In this document: piece after piece, positions 1 to 8,497 of the stretch
Position numbering within the stretch: the first letter of the stretch is position 1
Layout: each line of letters starts with the position of its first letter
NCBI GenBank assembly: GCA_965260995.1
Contig: CBDHCD010000001.1
Coordinates: 248,001-312,000 of the forward strand
Length of the DNA stretch: 64,000 nucleotides
Reading direction: 5' to 3'
DNA from: JBBROS01 sp965260995
Lineage (GTDB): Bacteria; Pseudomonadota; Alphaproteobacteria; Acetobacterales; Acetobacteraceae
Notes under the pieces: model-generated
What the model was told of the DNA's origin: nothing
Database searches by the model: none
The model's input: the letters and a program-made list of their open reading frames with translations, nothing else
Made by a program: the position numbers and the translations under genes

Positions 1-37
1 AGTTGTCGGGCGGCAACGACACCACTGCGAGGCCACC

Positions 38-1402
38 ATGGCAAGACAAACCGACCCCGAAACCCACCCTGGCCCTCTTGCCGCCTGGATGGTGCCGTTT
101 GCCGGGTGCTTCACCCGCCCGACCTGGGCCAACCTGCTGGTGCTTGCCGCAGGCGCCATCCTGTCCCCGGGCCGGCGCACCGTCGCCGCAGCGCTGAGCA
201 GCATGGGCCTGCGCGGGGCGGCGACCTTCACCAACTACCACCGTGCGCTTAACCGCAGCCGCTGGTCGGGCCAGGCTGCTGCACGCTGCCTGCTCGGACT
301 GCTGGTCGCCTCCTTCGTGCCGAGCGGCCCGGTCGTGGTCGGTATTGACGAAACCATCGAGCGCCGCTGGGGCACGAAGATCAAGGCGCGCGGCATCTAC
401 CGCGATCCCGTGCAATCCAGCCACGGCCACTTTGTCAGGGCGTCCGGCCTGCGCTGGATCAGCCTGATGCTGCTCGCGCCCGTGCCGTTCGCCGGGCGTG
501 TTTGGGCTTTGCCGTTCCTCACCTCGCTGGCGCCCTCTGAGCGCTACGCACAAGTCCACGGACGCCGGCACAAGCTGCTGACGGATCGGGCACGCCAACT
601 GCTGCTCCGCCTCGCGCGCTGGTTGCCGGATCGGCGGATCATAGCCGTCGCCGACAGCAGCTACGCCGCTATCGAGCTGCTCGCAGCCGTGTGCCGGCAT
701 GTTGTCGTGATTACCCGGCTGCGACTCGACGCGCGCCTGTTCGACCCGCCCCCTCCACGCTTGCCCGGAACGAAAGGACGTCCGCGCGTATCCGGCGCAC
801 GCCAGCCGACGCTGCTCCAGCGCCTGGCCGACCCGAAAACAGAGTGGCAGCGCGTCACAATTACGGGCTGGTACGAGCAGGGCGAACGCCAGCTCGACGT
901 CGTGTCGGGCAGGGCACTCTGGTACCATCCTGGCAAGCAAGTGCCGGTCCGCTGGGTGCTGGTCCGCGACCCGGCCGGCGAGGCCGAACCGCAAGCGTTC
1001 CTGTGCACGGACCAAGCCGCCGACCCGGTCGCCATCCTGCAGCTGTTCGTGCGCCGCTGGTCCGTCGAGGTGACCTTCGCCGAGGTGCGCCGGCACCTGG
1101 GCGTGGAAACGCAGCGCCAATGGTCGGACCTGGCTGTTGCCCGCACCACCCCGTGCCTGCTCGCCCTGTTCTCGCTCGTGACGCTCTGGGCCAGCGACTT
1201 GGCCGCGCGCGGCCTCGTCCTGCCCAGGCGCGCCGCTTGGTATGCCAAACACGCCGTCACCTTCTCCGACGCGCTCGCCGCCGTCCGCCGCCAGCTTTGG
1301 ATCGCACAGGCTTTCTCAACATCGCCGCATGCCCAGAACACCGCAACAATCCCGCGCGTGCTCCTCGATAGGCTCACCGAAGCCGCATGCTACCCAGCCT
1401 GA
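38..1402 (+). CDS. DDE transposase (IS701/IS4-type superfamily)
   Basis: A 454-residue DDE transposase. The first catalytic Asp is in VVGIDETIERRWG, the second in IIAVADSSYAA, and the Glu is in RWSVEVTFAEVRRHLGVE, which fits the RNase-H-fold transposases annotated as DDE superfamily endonucleases. It starts at the ATG at 38, and only 37 bp of the element's left end lie in the window. Downstream it runs almost directly into the 3' end of an NmrA-type gene on the opposite strand, whose last codons it has replaced. The ORF looks intact, so the element may be active. Family assignment (IS701 versus IS4 group) is uncertain because no terminal repeat could be matched. Confidence 0.8.
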   Translation: MARQTDPETHPGPLAAWMVPFAGCFTRPTWANLLVLAAGAILSPGRRTVAAALSSMGLRGAATFTNYHRALNRSRWSGQAAARCLLGLLVASFVPSGPVVVGIDETIERRWGTKIKARGIYRDPVQSSHGHFVRASGLRWISLMLLAPVPFAGRVWALPFLTSLAPSERYAQVHGRRHKLLTDRARQLLLRLARWLPDRRIIAVADSSYAAIELLAAVCRHVVVITRLRLDARLFDPPPPRLPGTKGRPRVSGARQPTLLQRLADPKTEWQRVTITGWYEQGERQLDVVSGRALWYHPGKQVPVRWVLVRDPAGEAEPQAFLCTDQAADPVAILQLFVRRWSVEVTFAEVRRHLGVETQRQWSDLAVARTTPCLLALFSLVTLWASDLAARGLVLPRRAAWYAKHAVTFSDALAAVRRQLWIAQAFSTSPHAQNTATIPRVLLDRLTEAACYPA

Positions 1403-2275
1403 AATGGCCAAAGTCGAGATGAGTACCTCGGTGGACCAGTCCCAGAAGCGGGTAGGCGTCATGATCTCGGGCGTGCGGGGAATGCCGCCGTGGGGGTGCT
1501 CGCCGCCCTGGGCGAACATGTCAAGCAGCCACTGCGCCACCTCGCGGCTCGCGCCGCGCTTGACCATTGTGGCGATGAAGGTCTCGTCCGCAGTCTGCTC
1601 GAAGCGAACCGGATGGCCGAGCACGCCGGTCAGGATGCCGGCTAGGTCGTCGTGCGACAGGTCCTCAGGTCCCATCACGCCCACCCCGCCCTGGCCGGTC
1701 CAGCTCGCGTCGAGCAGGAGCCGGGCCGCGGCCGCGGCGATGTCGCGCGTGGCGGCGATCGGCATCCTCACGTCAGGCCGGACCGGCAGGGCGAATATGC
1801 CTTGGCGGAGTGGCGCGACCTGCCGCAACAGGTTCTCCATGAAGTTGGCATTCCGCAGCGCCCGGTAATGGGCGCCGGTGTCCGTGATTGCCCGGTCCAT
1901 CGCGCGCACGCCAAGACCCGGCCCGGTCTCGCGGCCCAGGCCATGATACAGGCTCGAGACCGCGACCACGCGGGCCACGCCGTGCGCCTTGATCACCGCC
2001 GCGGCAGGACCGGTGAACCGCAGGTAGTGCTCGGCGATGTCCGGCGCGTCGTAGGGCGATGGCACCAGCCAGAACAGCGCCTGCGCCCCGTCCAGGAGCG
2101 TGCCGAGCACGACCGGATCATCGGTCGAGCCCTCGACCACCTCGACCTGATTCCGCACCATGTCGGGCAGCTTCGCTGGGTTCCGGGCAACCACGCGGAC
2201 CCTTTCGCCCGCGGCGAGCAGGTGAGGTAAGAGCTGCGAACCAATGTTGCCCGTGGGCGCTGTCACCGCGATCAT
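1316..2275 (-). pseudogene. NmrA-type NAD(P)-binding protein, 3' end replaced by IS
   Basis: An atypical short-chain reductase of the NmrA/NAD(P)H-azoreductase type. It opens with the Rossmann glycine motif TAPTGNIGSQ and continues with a typical VVAVSSLYHG segment. The start is the ATG at 2275, preceded by GGAAGGGAAG. The recognisable family sequence ends near position 1420 (RFWDWSTEVL). The remaining ~35 codons, to the stop at 1316, are antisense to the neighbouring transposase gene, so the native C-terminus is lost. Only a short tail is missing and the protein could still fold. It is the last gene of a five-gene leftward cluster of small oxidoreductases, which suggests a role in redox or aromatic metabolism. 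Its substrate is unknown. Confidence 0.75.
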
Positions 2276-2304
2276 GTCACTTCCCTTCCGTCCAGCCCAC
2301 CCGG

Positions 2305-2637
2305 TCAGCCAGGCGCGGCGATGGTCCTCGCCAGTGCGAAGCTGCGGCTGCCGCGCGGTTCGGCGCCGGTGGCTTTGACCGCGTCGCGCAGGCGCGTGAT
2401 CCGGTCGTCCTCGGTGAAGCGCTGCCAGTCGGCGCGCGAGCGCCACTGCGCGTAGTTGACCACGCGCTCGCCGTCCTCGCTCCTGTGCAGCGCCGCCGCG
2501 ACGAAGCCGGGCGAGGCGGACACCCAGCCCTCCGTTTCCCGCGCGATCGCCTCAATCAATGAACTTTGCTGAGCGGAGGAGGTCGTCGCGAACTCGACGA
2601 GTTCGACGAAGGTGTCGGCTGAAAGCTCCATTGTCAT
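2305..2637 (-). CDS. antibiotic biosynthesis monooxygenase (ABM) domain protein
   Basis: A 110-residue single-domain protein of the dimeric alpha/beta-barrel ABM family. The core reads GWVSASPGFVAAALHRSEDG, followed by VVNYAQWRSRADWQ, the usual ABM strand pattern. These proteins are often cofactor-independent oxygenases or quinol-forming enzymes, but many have no known substrate. The ATG at 2637 has AAGAGG just upstream. The gene sits 29 bp upstream of the NmrA-type gene and 33 bp downstream of another NAD(P)-binding protein, so co-transcription is likely. Confidence 0.8.
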   Translation of the reverse strand: MTMELSADTFVELVEFATTSSAQQSSLIEAIARETEGWVSASPGFVAAALHRSEDGERVVNYAQWRSRADWQRFTEDDRITRLRDAVKATGAEPRGSRSFALARTIAAPG

Positions 2638-2670
2638 GCCTCTTGATTGGGTGTGATCGAGGGCGGCTGT

Positions 2671-3534
2671 TCAAGCCGCCTGCCAGCTCCGGTGCGCTTC
2701 CGCGGCGAATGCGCGGTAGGTGCGGGGCTGCTGGCCGAGCAGGCGGGCGAGGCGGTCGATCGCGCCCGGGCCGCCCATCATGCCCTCGCGCTGGCAGCCG
2801 CGAAACATGGCCGCGAGGTCGTGCGCGTGCCAGCCCGGCATGACCTGCGCCTGGTGCCGCTCGAACGCGACCAAGTCGTCACCGCCGTAAGCCACCGGCC
2901 GGCCGGTGACCTTCGACCAAATCGCGGCCGCACCCTTGCCGGTGATCACGTCCGGGCCGACCAGCTCGATGACCGGGTCCGGGCCGACCGCGTGCCGGTC
3001 CAGGATCGCCAGCACCGCCACGGCCGCGATGTCGCGCACGTCCACCATCTGGGCGCCGATTGCCCCGAGCGGGATCGGATAGGTGCCGCCCAGGATCGGC
3101 TCCTTCAGCGCGGCATCGTTCTGATAGAAGTAGGCCGGGCGCAGGATGGTCGCAGGCATGCCTGCGTGCCGGATCAGGGCCTCCGCACTCGCCTTGGCCG
3201 CGGTGTGCGGGCTTTCGACGTAGTCCAGCGCGACCTGCGAGAAGTACACGACGTGCTCGACACCAGCCTCGCGCGCCAGGTCGAGCGCGATCAGGGCCTG
3301 GGTCGCCTCGGCCGGCGAGACGGCGTTGAGCATGAACATGGTCTGCACGCCATCGAGCGCGGCCCGCACCGAGGCCGGCTCGAGCAGGTCGCCCTGCACG
3401 AGCGTCATACCGTCCGGCACCTTGGCCTTGGCCGGATCGGTCGTCAGCACCCGGGCCGTGGCGCCGCGTTCTGTCAACGCCTGGACCACATGCGACCCGA
3501 CCTGGCCAGTGCCGCCGATGATGAGAGTGGACAT
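2671..3534 (-). CDS. NAD(P)H-binding protein (NmrA/atypical SDR)
   Basis: A 287-residue Rossmann-fold protein beginning MSTLIIGGTGQVGSHVVQAL, with the GGTGxxG dinucleotide motif at the extreme N-terminus. VEHVVYFSQVALDYVESPHT and a MPATILRPAYFYQN segment are typical of NmrA/QorB-like atypical short-chain dehydrogenases. The ATG at 3534 is chosen because GGAGGAGG lies 8 bp before it and the motif follows at once. It belongs to the leftward operon under the divergent MarR promoter. It is paralogous to the truncated gene at 1316-2275. Confidence 0.82.
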   Translation of the reverse strand: MSTLIIGGTGQVGSHVVQALTERGATARVLTTDPAKAKVPDGMTLVQGDLLEPASVRAALDGVQTMFMLNAVSPAEATQALIALDLAREAGVEHVVYFSQVALDYVESPHTAAKASAEALIRHAGMPATILRPAYFYQNDAALKEPILGGTYPIPLGAIGAQMVDVRDIAAVAVLAILDRHAVGPDPVIELVGPDVITGKGAAAIWSKVTGRPVAYGGDDLVAFERHQAQVMPGWHAHDLAAMFRGCQREGMMGGPGAIDRLARLLGQQPRTYRAFAAEAHRSWQAA

Positions 3535-3560
3535 GTGTTGCCTCCTCCGGAACACCCGGT

Positions 3561-4301
3561 TCAGTGGAACGCGGATCCGCCGTCCACGGTCAGGATCTGG
3601 CCGGTCATGAAGGCTGCAGCCTCGCCGGCCAGGAACAGGCAGGTGCCGACCAAGTCGTCGGCCCGCTCCTCGCGCTGGATCGATCGTGCTGCCACCACGC
3701 GCGACAGCATCTCCTCCGGGTAGCCGCCGTTGCCGCGGATGCCCTCGGTCACGGTCAGGCCGGGTGCGATGGCGTTGACGGTGATGCCGTCACCGCCGAG
3801 CTCCCGAGCCAGCGAGCGGGTCATCGCCGCGATCGCACCCTTGCTCGCGATGTAGTGCAGGTTGAACGGCGTGCCGAGGAAGATCGTCGCCGAGGTGAGA
3901 TTGACGATCCGCCCCCACCGCCGCTCGCGCATATGCGGCACCGCGGCCCGGCTGCACAGGAACGGCATCATGGTGTTGACCGTCAGGACACGGGACCACT
4001 CGTCGGGGCCGATCTGGTCGAACGGCTTAGGCTCCAACGCCGAGGCCATGGCTGCGTTGTTGACCAGGATGTCGACCCCGCCGTGACGCCGCCCGACATC
4101 GTCGAAGCACGCCTGGACCCGCTGCGGGTCGGACAGGTCGCACTGTATGTGCTCGATGTCCTCGCGCCCGTGCCGGTCCGGGCCGGCGGCGAGGTCGGTG
4201 CCGACCACGCGGGCGCCGGCGTCCGCGAGGCCGCGCGCGATGGCGGCGCCGATGCCGGTCGCCGATCCGGTGACGAGTGCGGTCTTTCCGTCCAGGCTCA
4301 T
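3561..4301 (-). CDS. SDR family NAD(P)-dependent oxidoreductase
   Basis: A classical short-chain dehydrogenase of 246 residues. The cofactor motif ALVTGSATGIGAAIARGL is at the N-terminus, NNAA marks the central strand, and the catalytic Ser is in LTSATIFLG. The Tyr-x-x-x-Lys pair is HYIASKGAIAAMTRSLA, and the C-terminus ends in TGQILTVDGGSAFH, typical of the family. The start at 4301 follows GGAGGAC. It is the second gene of the leftward cluster, 47 bp downstream of the muconolactone-isomerase-like gene. The substrate cannot be deduced. Confidence 0.88.
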   Translation of the reverse strand: MSLDGKTALVTGSATGIGAAIARGLADAGARVVGTDLAAGPDRHGREDIEHIQCDLSDPQRVQACFDDVGRRHGGVDILVNNAAMASALEPKPFDQIGPDEWSRVLTVNTMMPFLCSRAAVPHMRERRWGRIVNLTSATIFLGTPFNLHYIASKGAIAAMTRSLARELGGDGITVNAIAPGLTVTEGIRGNGGYPEEMLSRVVAARSIQREERADDLVGTCLFLAGEAAAFMTGQILTVDGGSAFH

Positions 4302-4348
4302 GGCTGTCCTCCGTGGGTCGTGCTGCGGGCGTTGCGTGAGAGCCGGCG

Positions 4349-4648
4349 CTAGCCGACCATGTCCGGGCAGAAGCCGGGATAGGGTTTGATCACCCGCACC
4401 TCGGCGGTCACGAAGCCTTCCTTGATCCCCGGATATTCGGCGATCATCGTGTCCATCGTCTCGCGGGAGTCGACCTCGAAGATGCCGATGCTGCCGCCGT
4501 TGTTCTCGAACAGCCAGCTCTGGCGCAGCAAGCCCTTGGCATACCATTCGCGCGACTTCTGCCACTCACCTTTCAACACCTCTTGCAGGCCGGCGATCGG
4601 CTTGCCGTCGTAGGCGTCGGACAGCTTGCCGAAGACGATGAACTGCAT
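4349..4648 (-). CDS. muconolactone isomerase/YciI-like ferredoxin-fold protein
   Basis: A small 99-residue ferredoxin-like alpha/beta protein. It begins MQFIVFGKLSDA, with repeated short strands and an EVDSRETMDTMIAEYP segment resembling muconolactone delta-isomerase and DUF3303/YciI proteins. The ATG at 4648 has GGAGGTC 6-7 bp upstream. It is the first gene of the leftward operon and is divergent from the MarR gene, with 99 bp between the starts. It may be an isomerase or small-molecule binding protein acting with the adjacent SDR; function is inferred only from fold and context. Confidence 0.65.
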   Translation of the reverse strand: MQFIVFGKLSDAYDGKPIAGLQEVLKGEWQKSREWYAKGLLRQSWLFENNGGSIGIFEVDSRETMDTMIAEYPGIKEGFVTAEVRVIKPYPGFCPDMVG

Positions 4649-4714
4649 GGGAGACCTCCTTCGTGGTGATGCCGCCACTGGACCGCGGCCCTGCCCTATA
4701 TTAGTTAGAAAGCC

Positions 4715-4727
4715 TGACTGATAGTCA
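4715..4727. promoter_or_regulatory. palindromic operator in MarR divergent promoter
   Basis: The 99-bp divergent intergenic region contains the perfect inverted repeat TGACT-gat-AGTCA, with additional matching bases further out (GTTAG on the left, CTAAC on the right). It is 20 bp upstream of the MarR start and sits next to an AT-rich TATATTAG stretch. MarR proteins usually bind such 13-20 bp palindromes and repress both themselves and the divergent operon, so this is the likely autoregulatory site. Confidence 0.6.
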
Positions 4728-4747
4728 ACCTAACCATTGAGATCGTG

Positions 4748-5236
4748 ATGTCGACCGACCGCTTCAACCGCTACGTCGTGCTCGCGCAGCAGTTCGGCGC
4801 CCGCACCGCGCTGTTCCAGCACGCCGCGGCGCGCCTGCTTGGCCTGACCGCGACCGAGCTCGAGTGCTTCCGCCTGGTGCAGCACGAGGGTCCGCTGACG
4901 GCGTCCGACCTGGTGCGGGAGACGGGCCTGACCGGCGCCTCGCTGAGCGTCATCGTCGACAAGCTGGCCAGGATGGGCTTCGTCAGCCGCGAGCAGGACC
5001 GGGGCGACCGCCGCCGCTGGCTGCTGCGCGCGGACCTGGCGTCGGTCGCGCGGGTCGACGCCGTTTATGCCGGGCACGCGCGGCGGGTCGACCGCCTGCT
5101 CGCCCGGCATAGCACGGCGGAGTTCGAGATCATCCTCCGCTTCCTGGGCGAGCTGGCGGATGAGCTGAAGGCAACCGCCGCCCAGCTCACCGAGGAGCGC
5201 GACGCTCAGCTCGAGAACGGGAAACAGCCAGGGTGA
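4748..5236 (+). CDS. MarR family transcriptional regulator
   Basis: A 162-residue winged-helix regulator. The DNA-binding part is TASDLVRETGLTGASLSVIV, followed by the wing signature MGFVSREQDRGDRRRWLLR, diagnostic of MarR proteins. The ATG at 4748 is preferred over the GTG immediately before it. It is divergent from the leftward reductase operon and is followed by the YCII/WrbA/GST genes. It therefore probably controls both arms in response to a phenolic or quinone-like ligand (inference). Confidence 0.88.
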   Translation: MSTDRFNRYVVLAQQFGARTALFQHAAARLLGLTATELECFRLVQHEGPLTASDLVRETGLTGASLSVIVDKLARMGFVSREQDRGDRRRWLLRADLASVARVDAVYAGHARRVDRLLARHSTAEFEIILRFLGELADELKATAAQLTEERDAQLENGKQPG

Positions 5237-5315
5237 CCCGGCGTCCAGACCCGCTGCACGAGAGCGGCGCCGCGCCGGCCCGCACCGATGTCCACCACAG
5301 CCAACGAGGTTCACC

Positions 5316-5660
5316 ATGACGGTCAACGCCGCATCCCGCTCGATCAATCTCCCGGACGAGGTCGCCGAGACCCACGAGGTCCAGTTCGTCGTGCACAGCC
5401 GCCTGGCGGCCCCCGGACTCGACCAGCTCAACCGGCACCTCGACGACCACCTGCGGTTCACCAAGCCGCTGATCGAGGCCGGCACCATGCCGATCTCCGG
5501 CCCGTTCTTCACGCCGGAGGGCGAGAACACCGGCAACGGGTTCTACGTGCTGCGTGTGGACACGCTCGAGGAGGGCCGCCGCATCGCCGAGCAGGACCCG
5601 CTCCACAAGGCGGGCGTCCGCACCTTCAGCATCGAACCTTGGCTGCAGGTCATGGGCTGA
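5316..5660 (+). CDS. YCII-like domain protein
   Basis: A 114-residue protein of the YCII/DGPF superfamily. The core LDDHLRFTKPLIEAGTMPIS followed by GPFFTPEGENTGNGFYVLRV matches the family layout of a His/Asp-containing helix and a small beta sheet, and the C-terminus ends in GVRTFSIEPWLQVMG. YCII proteins are small dimeric enzymes or binding proteins, mostly without defined substrate. It lies 79 bp after MarR, probably in the same transcript. Confidence 0.75.
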   Translation: MTVNAASRSINLPDEVAETHEVQFVVHSRLAAPGLDQLNRHLDDHLRFTKPLIEAGTMPISGPFFTPEGENTGNGFYVLRVDTLEEGRRIAEQDPLHKAGVRTFSIEPWLQVMG

Positions 5661-5693
5661 TCCGCGGCGACCGCGTCACGCCGCGCGGCGGAT

Positions 5694-5712
5694 CGTTCAA
5701 CTTCCTCGAACG
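5694..5712. promoter_or_regulatory. 19-bp palindromic operator upstream of wrbA (site 1)
   Basis: CGTTCAACTTCCTCGAACG: 5-bp inverted arms around a 9-bp centre. It matches the palindrome at 9402-9420 at 17 of 19 positions. Both copies are followed, after 8-10 bp, by a CATTTT hexamer, which suggests a common promoter architecture. It lies 111 bp upstream of the wrbA start. The LysR gene at 8498-9397 is the nearest candidate binder. Confidence 0.55.
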
Positions 5713-5823
5713 AGACCACCGGCATTTTCGTGGTGATCGGAACGCCGCGGCGTCCCAACCTGCATCCCAAGCGCGGCTGCCCGGCCGACCCGATGACATG
5801 CGAAACCCGGCAGGAGAAAGGAC

Positions 5824-6423
5824 ATGGCGAACGTTCTGGTGCTCTACTACTCGTCCTACGGCCACACCGAGGCCATGGCGCACGCGATGGCCGAGGGTGT
5901 GCGGGCCGGGGGCGGCGTGGCCGACGTGAAGCGGGTGCCCGAGACGGTGCCCGACGCGGTCGCGCGCGAGAGCGGCTACAAGCTGAACCAGCCGGCCCCG
6001 GTCGCGACCGTGGACGAGCTGGAGGGCTACGACGCGATCGTTGTCGGCACCGGCACGCGCTACGGCCGCATTTCCTCGCAGATGGCGGCGTTCCTGGACC
6101 AGACCGGCGGGCTGTGGGCGCGCGGCGCGCTGAACGGCAAGGTGGGCGCGGCCTTCACCTCCACCGCCACCCAGCACGGTGGCCAGGAGACGACGCTGTT
6201 CTCGATCACCACCAACCTGCTGCACCTCGGGCTGGTCATCGTCGGCCTGCCCTACAGCTTCAAGGGCATGACGACGCTGGACGAGATCGCGGGCGGGTCG
6301 CCTTATGGCGCCACCACCATCGCCGGCAACGACGGCTCGCGTCAGCCGAGCGAATTGGAGCTGGCCGGGGCGCGGTTCCAAGGCGAGCTGGTGGCTCGGA
6401 CCGCGGGCAAGATCTTCGGCTGA
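5824..6423 (+). CDS. wrbA: NAD(P)H:quinone oxidoreductase WrbA
   Basis: A 199-residue flavodoxin-fold quinone reductase (type IV). The FMN phosphate loop is LVLYYSSYGHTEAMA at the N-terminus, GTGTRYGRISSQMAAFLD forms the second flavin loop, and STATQHGGQE is the conserved WrbA signature. It reduces quinones by two electrons and limits redox cycling. AGGAGAAAGGAC precedes the ATG. It is followed 20 bp later by a GST, in an apparent detoxification operon running to the MFS exporter. Confidence 0.93.
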   Translation: MANVLVLYYSSYGHTEAMAHAMAEGVRAGGGVADVKRVPETVPDAVARESGYKLNQPAPVATVDELEGYDAIVVGTGTRYGRISSQMAAFLDQTGGLWARGALNGKVGAAFTSTATQHGGQETTLFSITTNLLHLGLVIVGLPYSFKGMTTLDEIAGGSPYGATTIAGNDGSRQPSELELAGARFQGELVARTAGKIFG

Positions 6424-6443
6424 TCACGACAGGAGCGGCACCT

Positions 6444-7091
6444 ATGATCCAACTCTACACTTGGCGCACCCCCAACGGCCGCAAGATCCCGATCATGCTC
6501 GAGGAGATCGGGATGGCCTACGCGGTCCACCCGGTCGACATCGGCAAGGACGAGCAGTTCGCGCCCGACTTCCTGGCGATCGCGCCCAACAACAAGATCC
6601 CGGCCATCACCGACGACCGCGTCACCGACCCGGCCACCGGCGGCCCGCTCGCGATCTTCGAGTCCGGTGCGATCCTGACCTACCTGGCCGAGACCTCCGG
6701 CCAGCTGCTGGCCCCGTCCGGGGCGGCGCGGTTCAAGGCGCTCGAATGGCTGCACTGGCAGGTCGGCGGGCTAGGTCCGATGCTGGGCCAGCTCGGCTTC
6801 TTCGCCCTCCGCGCGGAGGAGAAGCTGGCGCTGCCGATCAAGCGCTTCACCGAGGAGGCGGACCGGCTGCTGGGTGTGATGGAGCGGCGGCTGGCCGAGG
6901 CGCCCTACCTCGCCGGGCCCGAGTATTCGATCGCCGACATCGCCTGCTATCCGTGGATCGAGGGTGCGACCACCCTGATGAAGGAGCCGCTGGCGGACGT
7001 GCTGCGAGACAAGCCGGGACTGCATCGTTGGATGTCCACGGTCGGCGGCCGCCCGGCGGTGGTCAAGGGCATGCAGGTGCTCGCGGCCTGA
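6444..7091 (+). CDS. glutathione S-transferase (Ure2/YfcG-like)
   Basis: A 215-residue GST. The thioredoxin-fold N-terminal domain begins IQLYTWRTPNGRKIPIMLEE. It contains IAPNNKIPAI with the cis-proline and the FESGAILTYLAE glutathione-binding motif, and an all-helical C-terminal domain follows (ADIACYPWI). The TPNGRK active-site region resembles YfcG/YghU (Nu-class) enzymes, which act as disulfide-bond reductases or on electrophiles. The ATG at 6444 is preceded by AGGAG. Position between wrbA and an exporter supports a role in quinone/electrophile stress. Confidence 0.9.
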   Translation: MIQLYTWRTPNGRKIPIMLEEIGMAYAVHPVDIGKDEQFAPDFLAIAPNNKIPAITDDRVTDPATGGPLAIFESGAILTYLAETSGQLLAPSGAARFKALEWLHWQVGGLGPMLGQLGFFALRAEEKLALPIKRFTEEADRLLGVMERRLAEAPYLAGPEYSIADIACYPWIEGATTLMKEPLADVLRDKPGLHRWMSTVGGRPAVVKGMQVLAA

Positions 7092-7102
7092 GAGACGAGG
7101 GG

Positions 7103-7261
7103 ATGAGCTTCCTGCTCTCGCTGGCCACCGGCCTGCTGGTCGGCGGCCTCTACGCCGCGCTGCGCGTGCCCTCGCCGGCGCCGCCGCTGGTGGCCCTGCT
7201 CGGCTTGTTGGGCATCGTCATCGGCGAGCAGTGCGTGTCCTACATCCTGCAGCGCCCTTGA
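7103..7261 (+). CDS. XapX domain small membrane protein
   Basis: A 52-residue protein with two hydrophobic stretches and the XapX/DUF1427 pattern: LLVGGLYAALRVPSPAPPLV, then LLGLLGIVIGEQ. Proteins of this family are often found beside transporters and have no established function. The start ATG at 7103 follows GAGGGG. Its stop codon overlaps the ATG of the MFS gene by one base, indicating translational coupling. Confidence 0.8.
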   Translation: MSFLLSLATGLLVGGLYAALRVPSPAPPLVALLGLLGIVIGEQCVSYILQRP

Positions 7262-8472
7262 TGGCGCTCGCGACCTCACGGCCGGCGATGGCCCAGGCCT
7301 GGTCGGGCGAGTTCCTGCTGTCGCTCGCGCTGCTGTGGCTCTCGGGTGCGGCGCTGCGGGCGACCATCCTGGCGGTGCCGCCGGTGCTGCCGCAGATCAC
7401 CGCCGAGTTCGGCCTCGGTGCCGGCGGCGTGGGCCTGCTGACCGGCCTGCCGCCGCTGCTGTTCGCGCTGGCGGCCATCCCGGGTGCGGCCCTAATCGTG
7501 CGGTTCGGCGCGGTGCCGACGCTGGTGGCCGGGCTGCTGTTCAACGCGCTCGGGGCGGCGGCGCGTGGCCTGGCGGGCGGGGGCGCGGGTCTGGACGCGG
7601 CGACGGCGCTGATGTGCCTCGGTGTCGCGGTGATGCAGCCGGCGCTGCCGCCGCTGGTGCGGGCCTGGGCACCGGCGCGTATCGGCTTCGCCACTGCCGT
7701 CTACACCAACGGCTTGCTGATGGGGGAGCTGGTGCCGGTCGCCTGGGTGCCGCAACCGGTCCTGCCGCTGATCGGCGGCGGCTGGCGCAGCTCGCTCGCG
7801 CTCTGGGCGGCGCCCGTGTTGGTAACGGCGGTGCTGGTCGCGGTCCTGGCCCGGCGGCCGCAGCCCGGTGCGAGCACGGCGCCGCGCTGGTGGCCGGATT
7901 GGCGCGACGCGCGGATTTGGCGTTGCGGTCTGTTGCTGGGCGGCGTCAACGCCACCTATTTCGGCCTGAACGGGTTCCTGCCGGGCTGGCTCGTGGGCCA
8001 CGCGGCACCGCACCTGGTGCGCCCGGCGCTGACCGCGCTGAACCTGGCGCAGATCCCGGCCTCGCTGCTGATGCTGGCCTTGGCCGAGCGACTGGTGCGG
8101 CGGCCGGCCGCGTATGGTGGCATGGGCGTGCTGCTGCTGGCCGGAGTGCTCGGCTGCGTGGCGATGCCCGGTCCGGTCACGGTCGCCTGGGCCGCGGTGG
8201 CGGGCTTCGCCGGTGCGGCCCTGCTCACGCTGGGCTTGGCGCTCCCGTCGCTGCTGGGCGCCGCGTCCGACGTGCCGCGCCTGGCCGCCGCGATGTTCAC
8301 GGTCAGCTACGGTTTGGCGATGGCGATGGCGCTGCTGGCGGGCTGGCTGTCGGCCCTGAGTGGCGTGGCGGCGCTGAGCTTCGCGCCGTTCGCCTTGGCC
8401 GCGCTGGTGGTGACGGGACTGGGCGCCACGCTCGAGCTGCGTCCGGCGCCGTGCGACGCGTCGGCGAGTTGA
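7261..8472 (+). CDS. MFS transporter (CynX/NimT type)
   Basis: A 403-residue integral membrane protein with about twelve hydrophobic segments. It begins with a periplasmic-facing first helix and LAVPPVLPQITAEFGLGAGG, characteristic of CynX/NimT (cyanate/2-nitroimidazole-type) MFS proteins. The start overlaps the XapX stop. It is 25 bp upstream of the LysR regulator. It likely exports a small organic anion or toxic aromatic handled by the preceding enzymes; the substrate is an inference. Confidence 0.85.
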   Translation: MALATSRPAMAQAWSGEFLLSLALLWLSGAALRATILAVPPVLPQITAEFGLGAGGVGLLTGLPPLLFALAAIPGAALIVRFGAVPTLVAGLLFNALGAAARGLAGGGAGLDAATALMCLGVAVMQPALPPLVRAWAPARIGFATAVYTNGLLMGELVPVAWVPQPVLPLIGGGWRSSLALWAAPVLVTAVLVAVLARRPQPGASTAPRWWPDWRDARIWRCGLLLGGVNATYFGLNGFLPGWLVGHAAPHLVRPALTALNLAQIPASLLMLALAERLVRRPAAYGGMGVLLLAGVLGCVAMPGPVTVAWAAVAGFAGAALLTLGLALPSLLGAASDVPRLAAAMFTVSYGLAMAMALLAGWLSALSGVAALSFAPFALAALVVTGLGATLELRPAPCDASAS

Positions 8473-8497
8473 TGCCGAGGATGGCGCGGACCGTGCC

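Noticed and set aside
2647..3723. 358-codon plus-strand frame across the NAD(P)-binding gene
   Set aside because: Antisense shadow with biased composition; the reverse strand has clear Rossmann motifs and a ribosome binding site.
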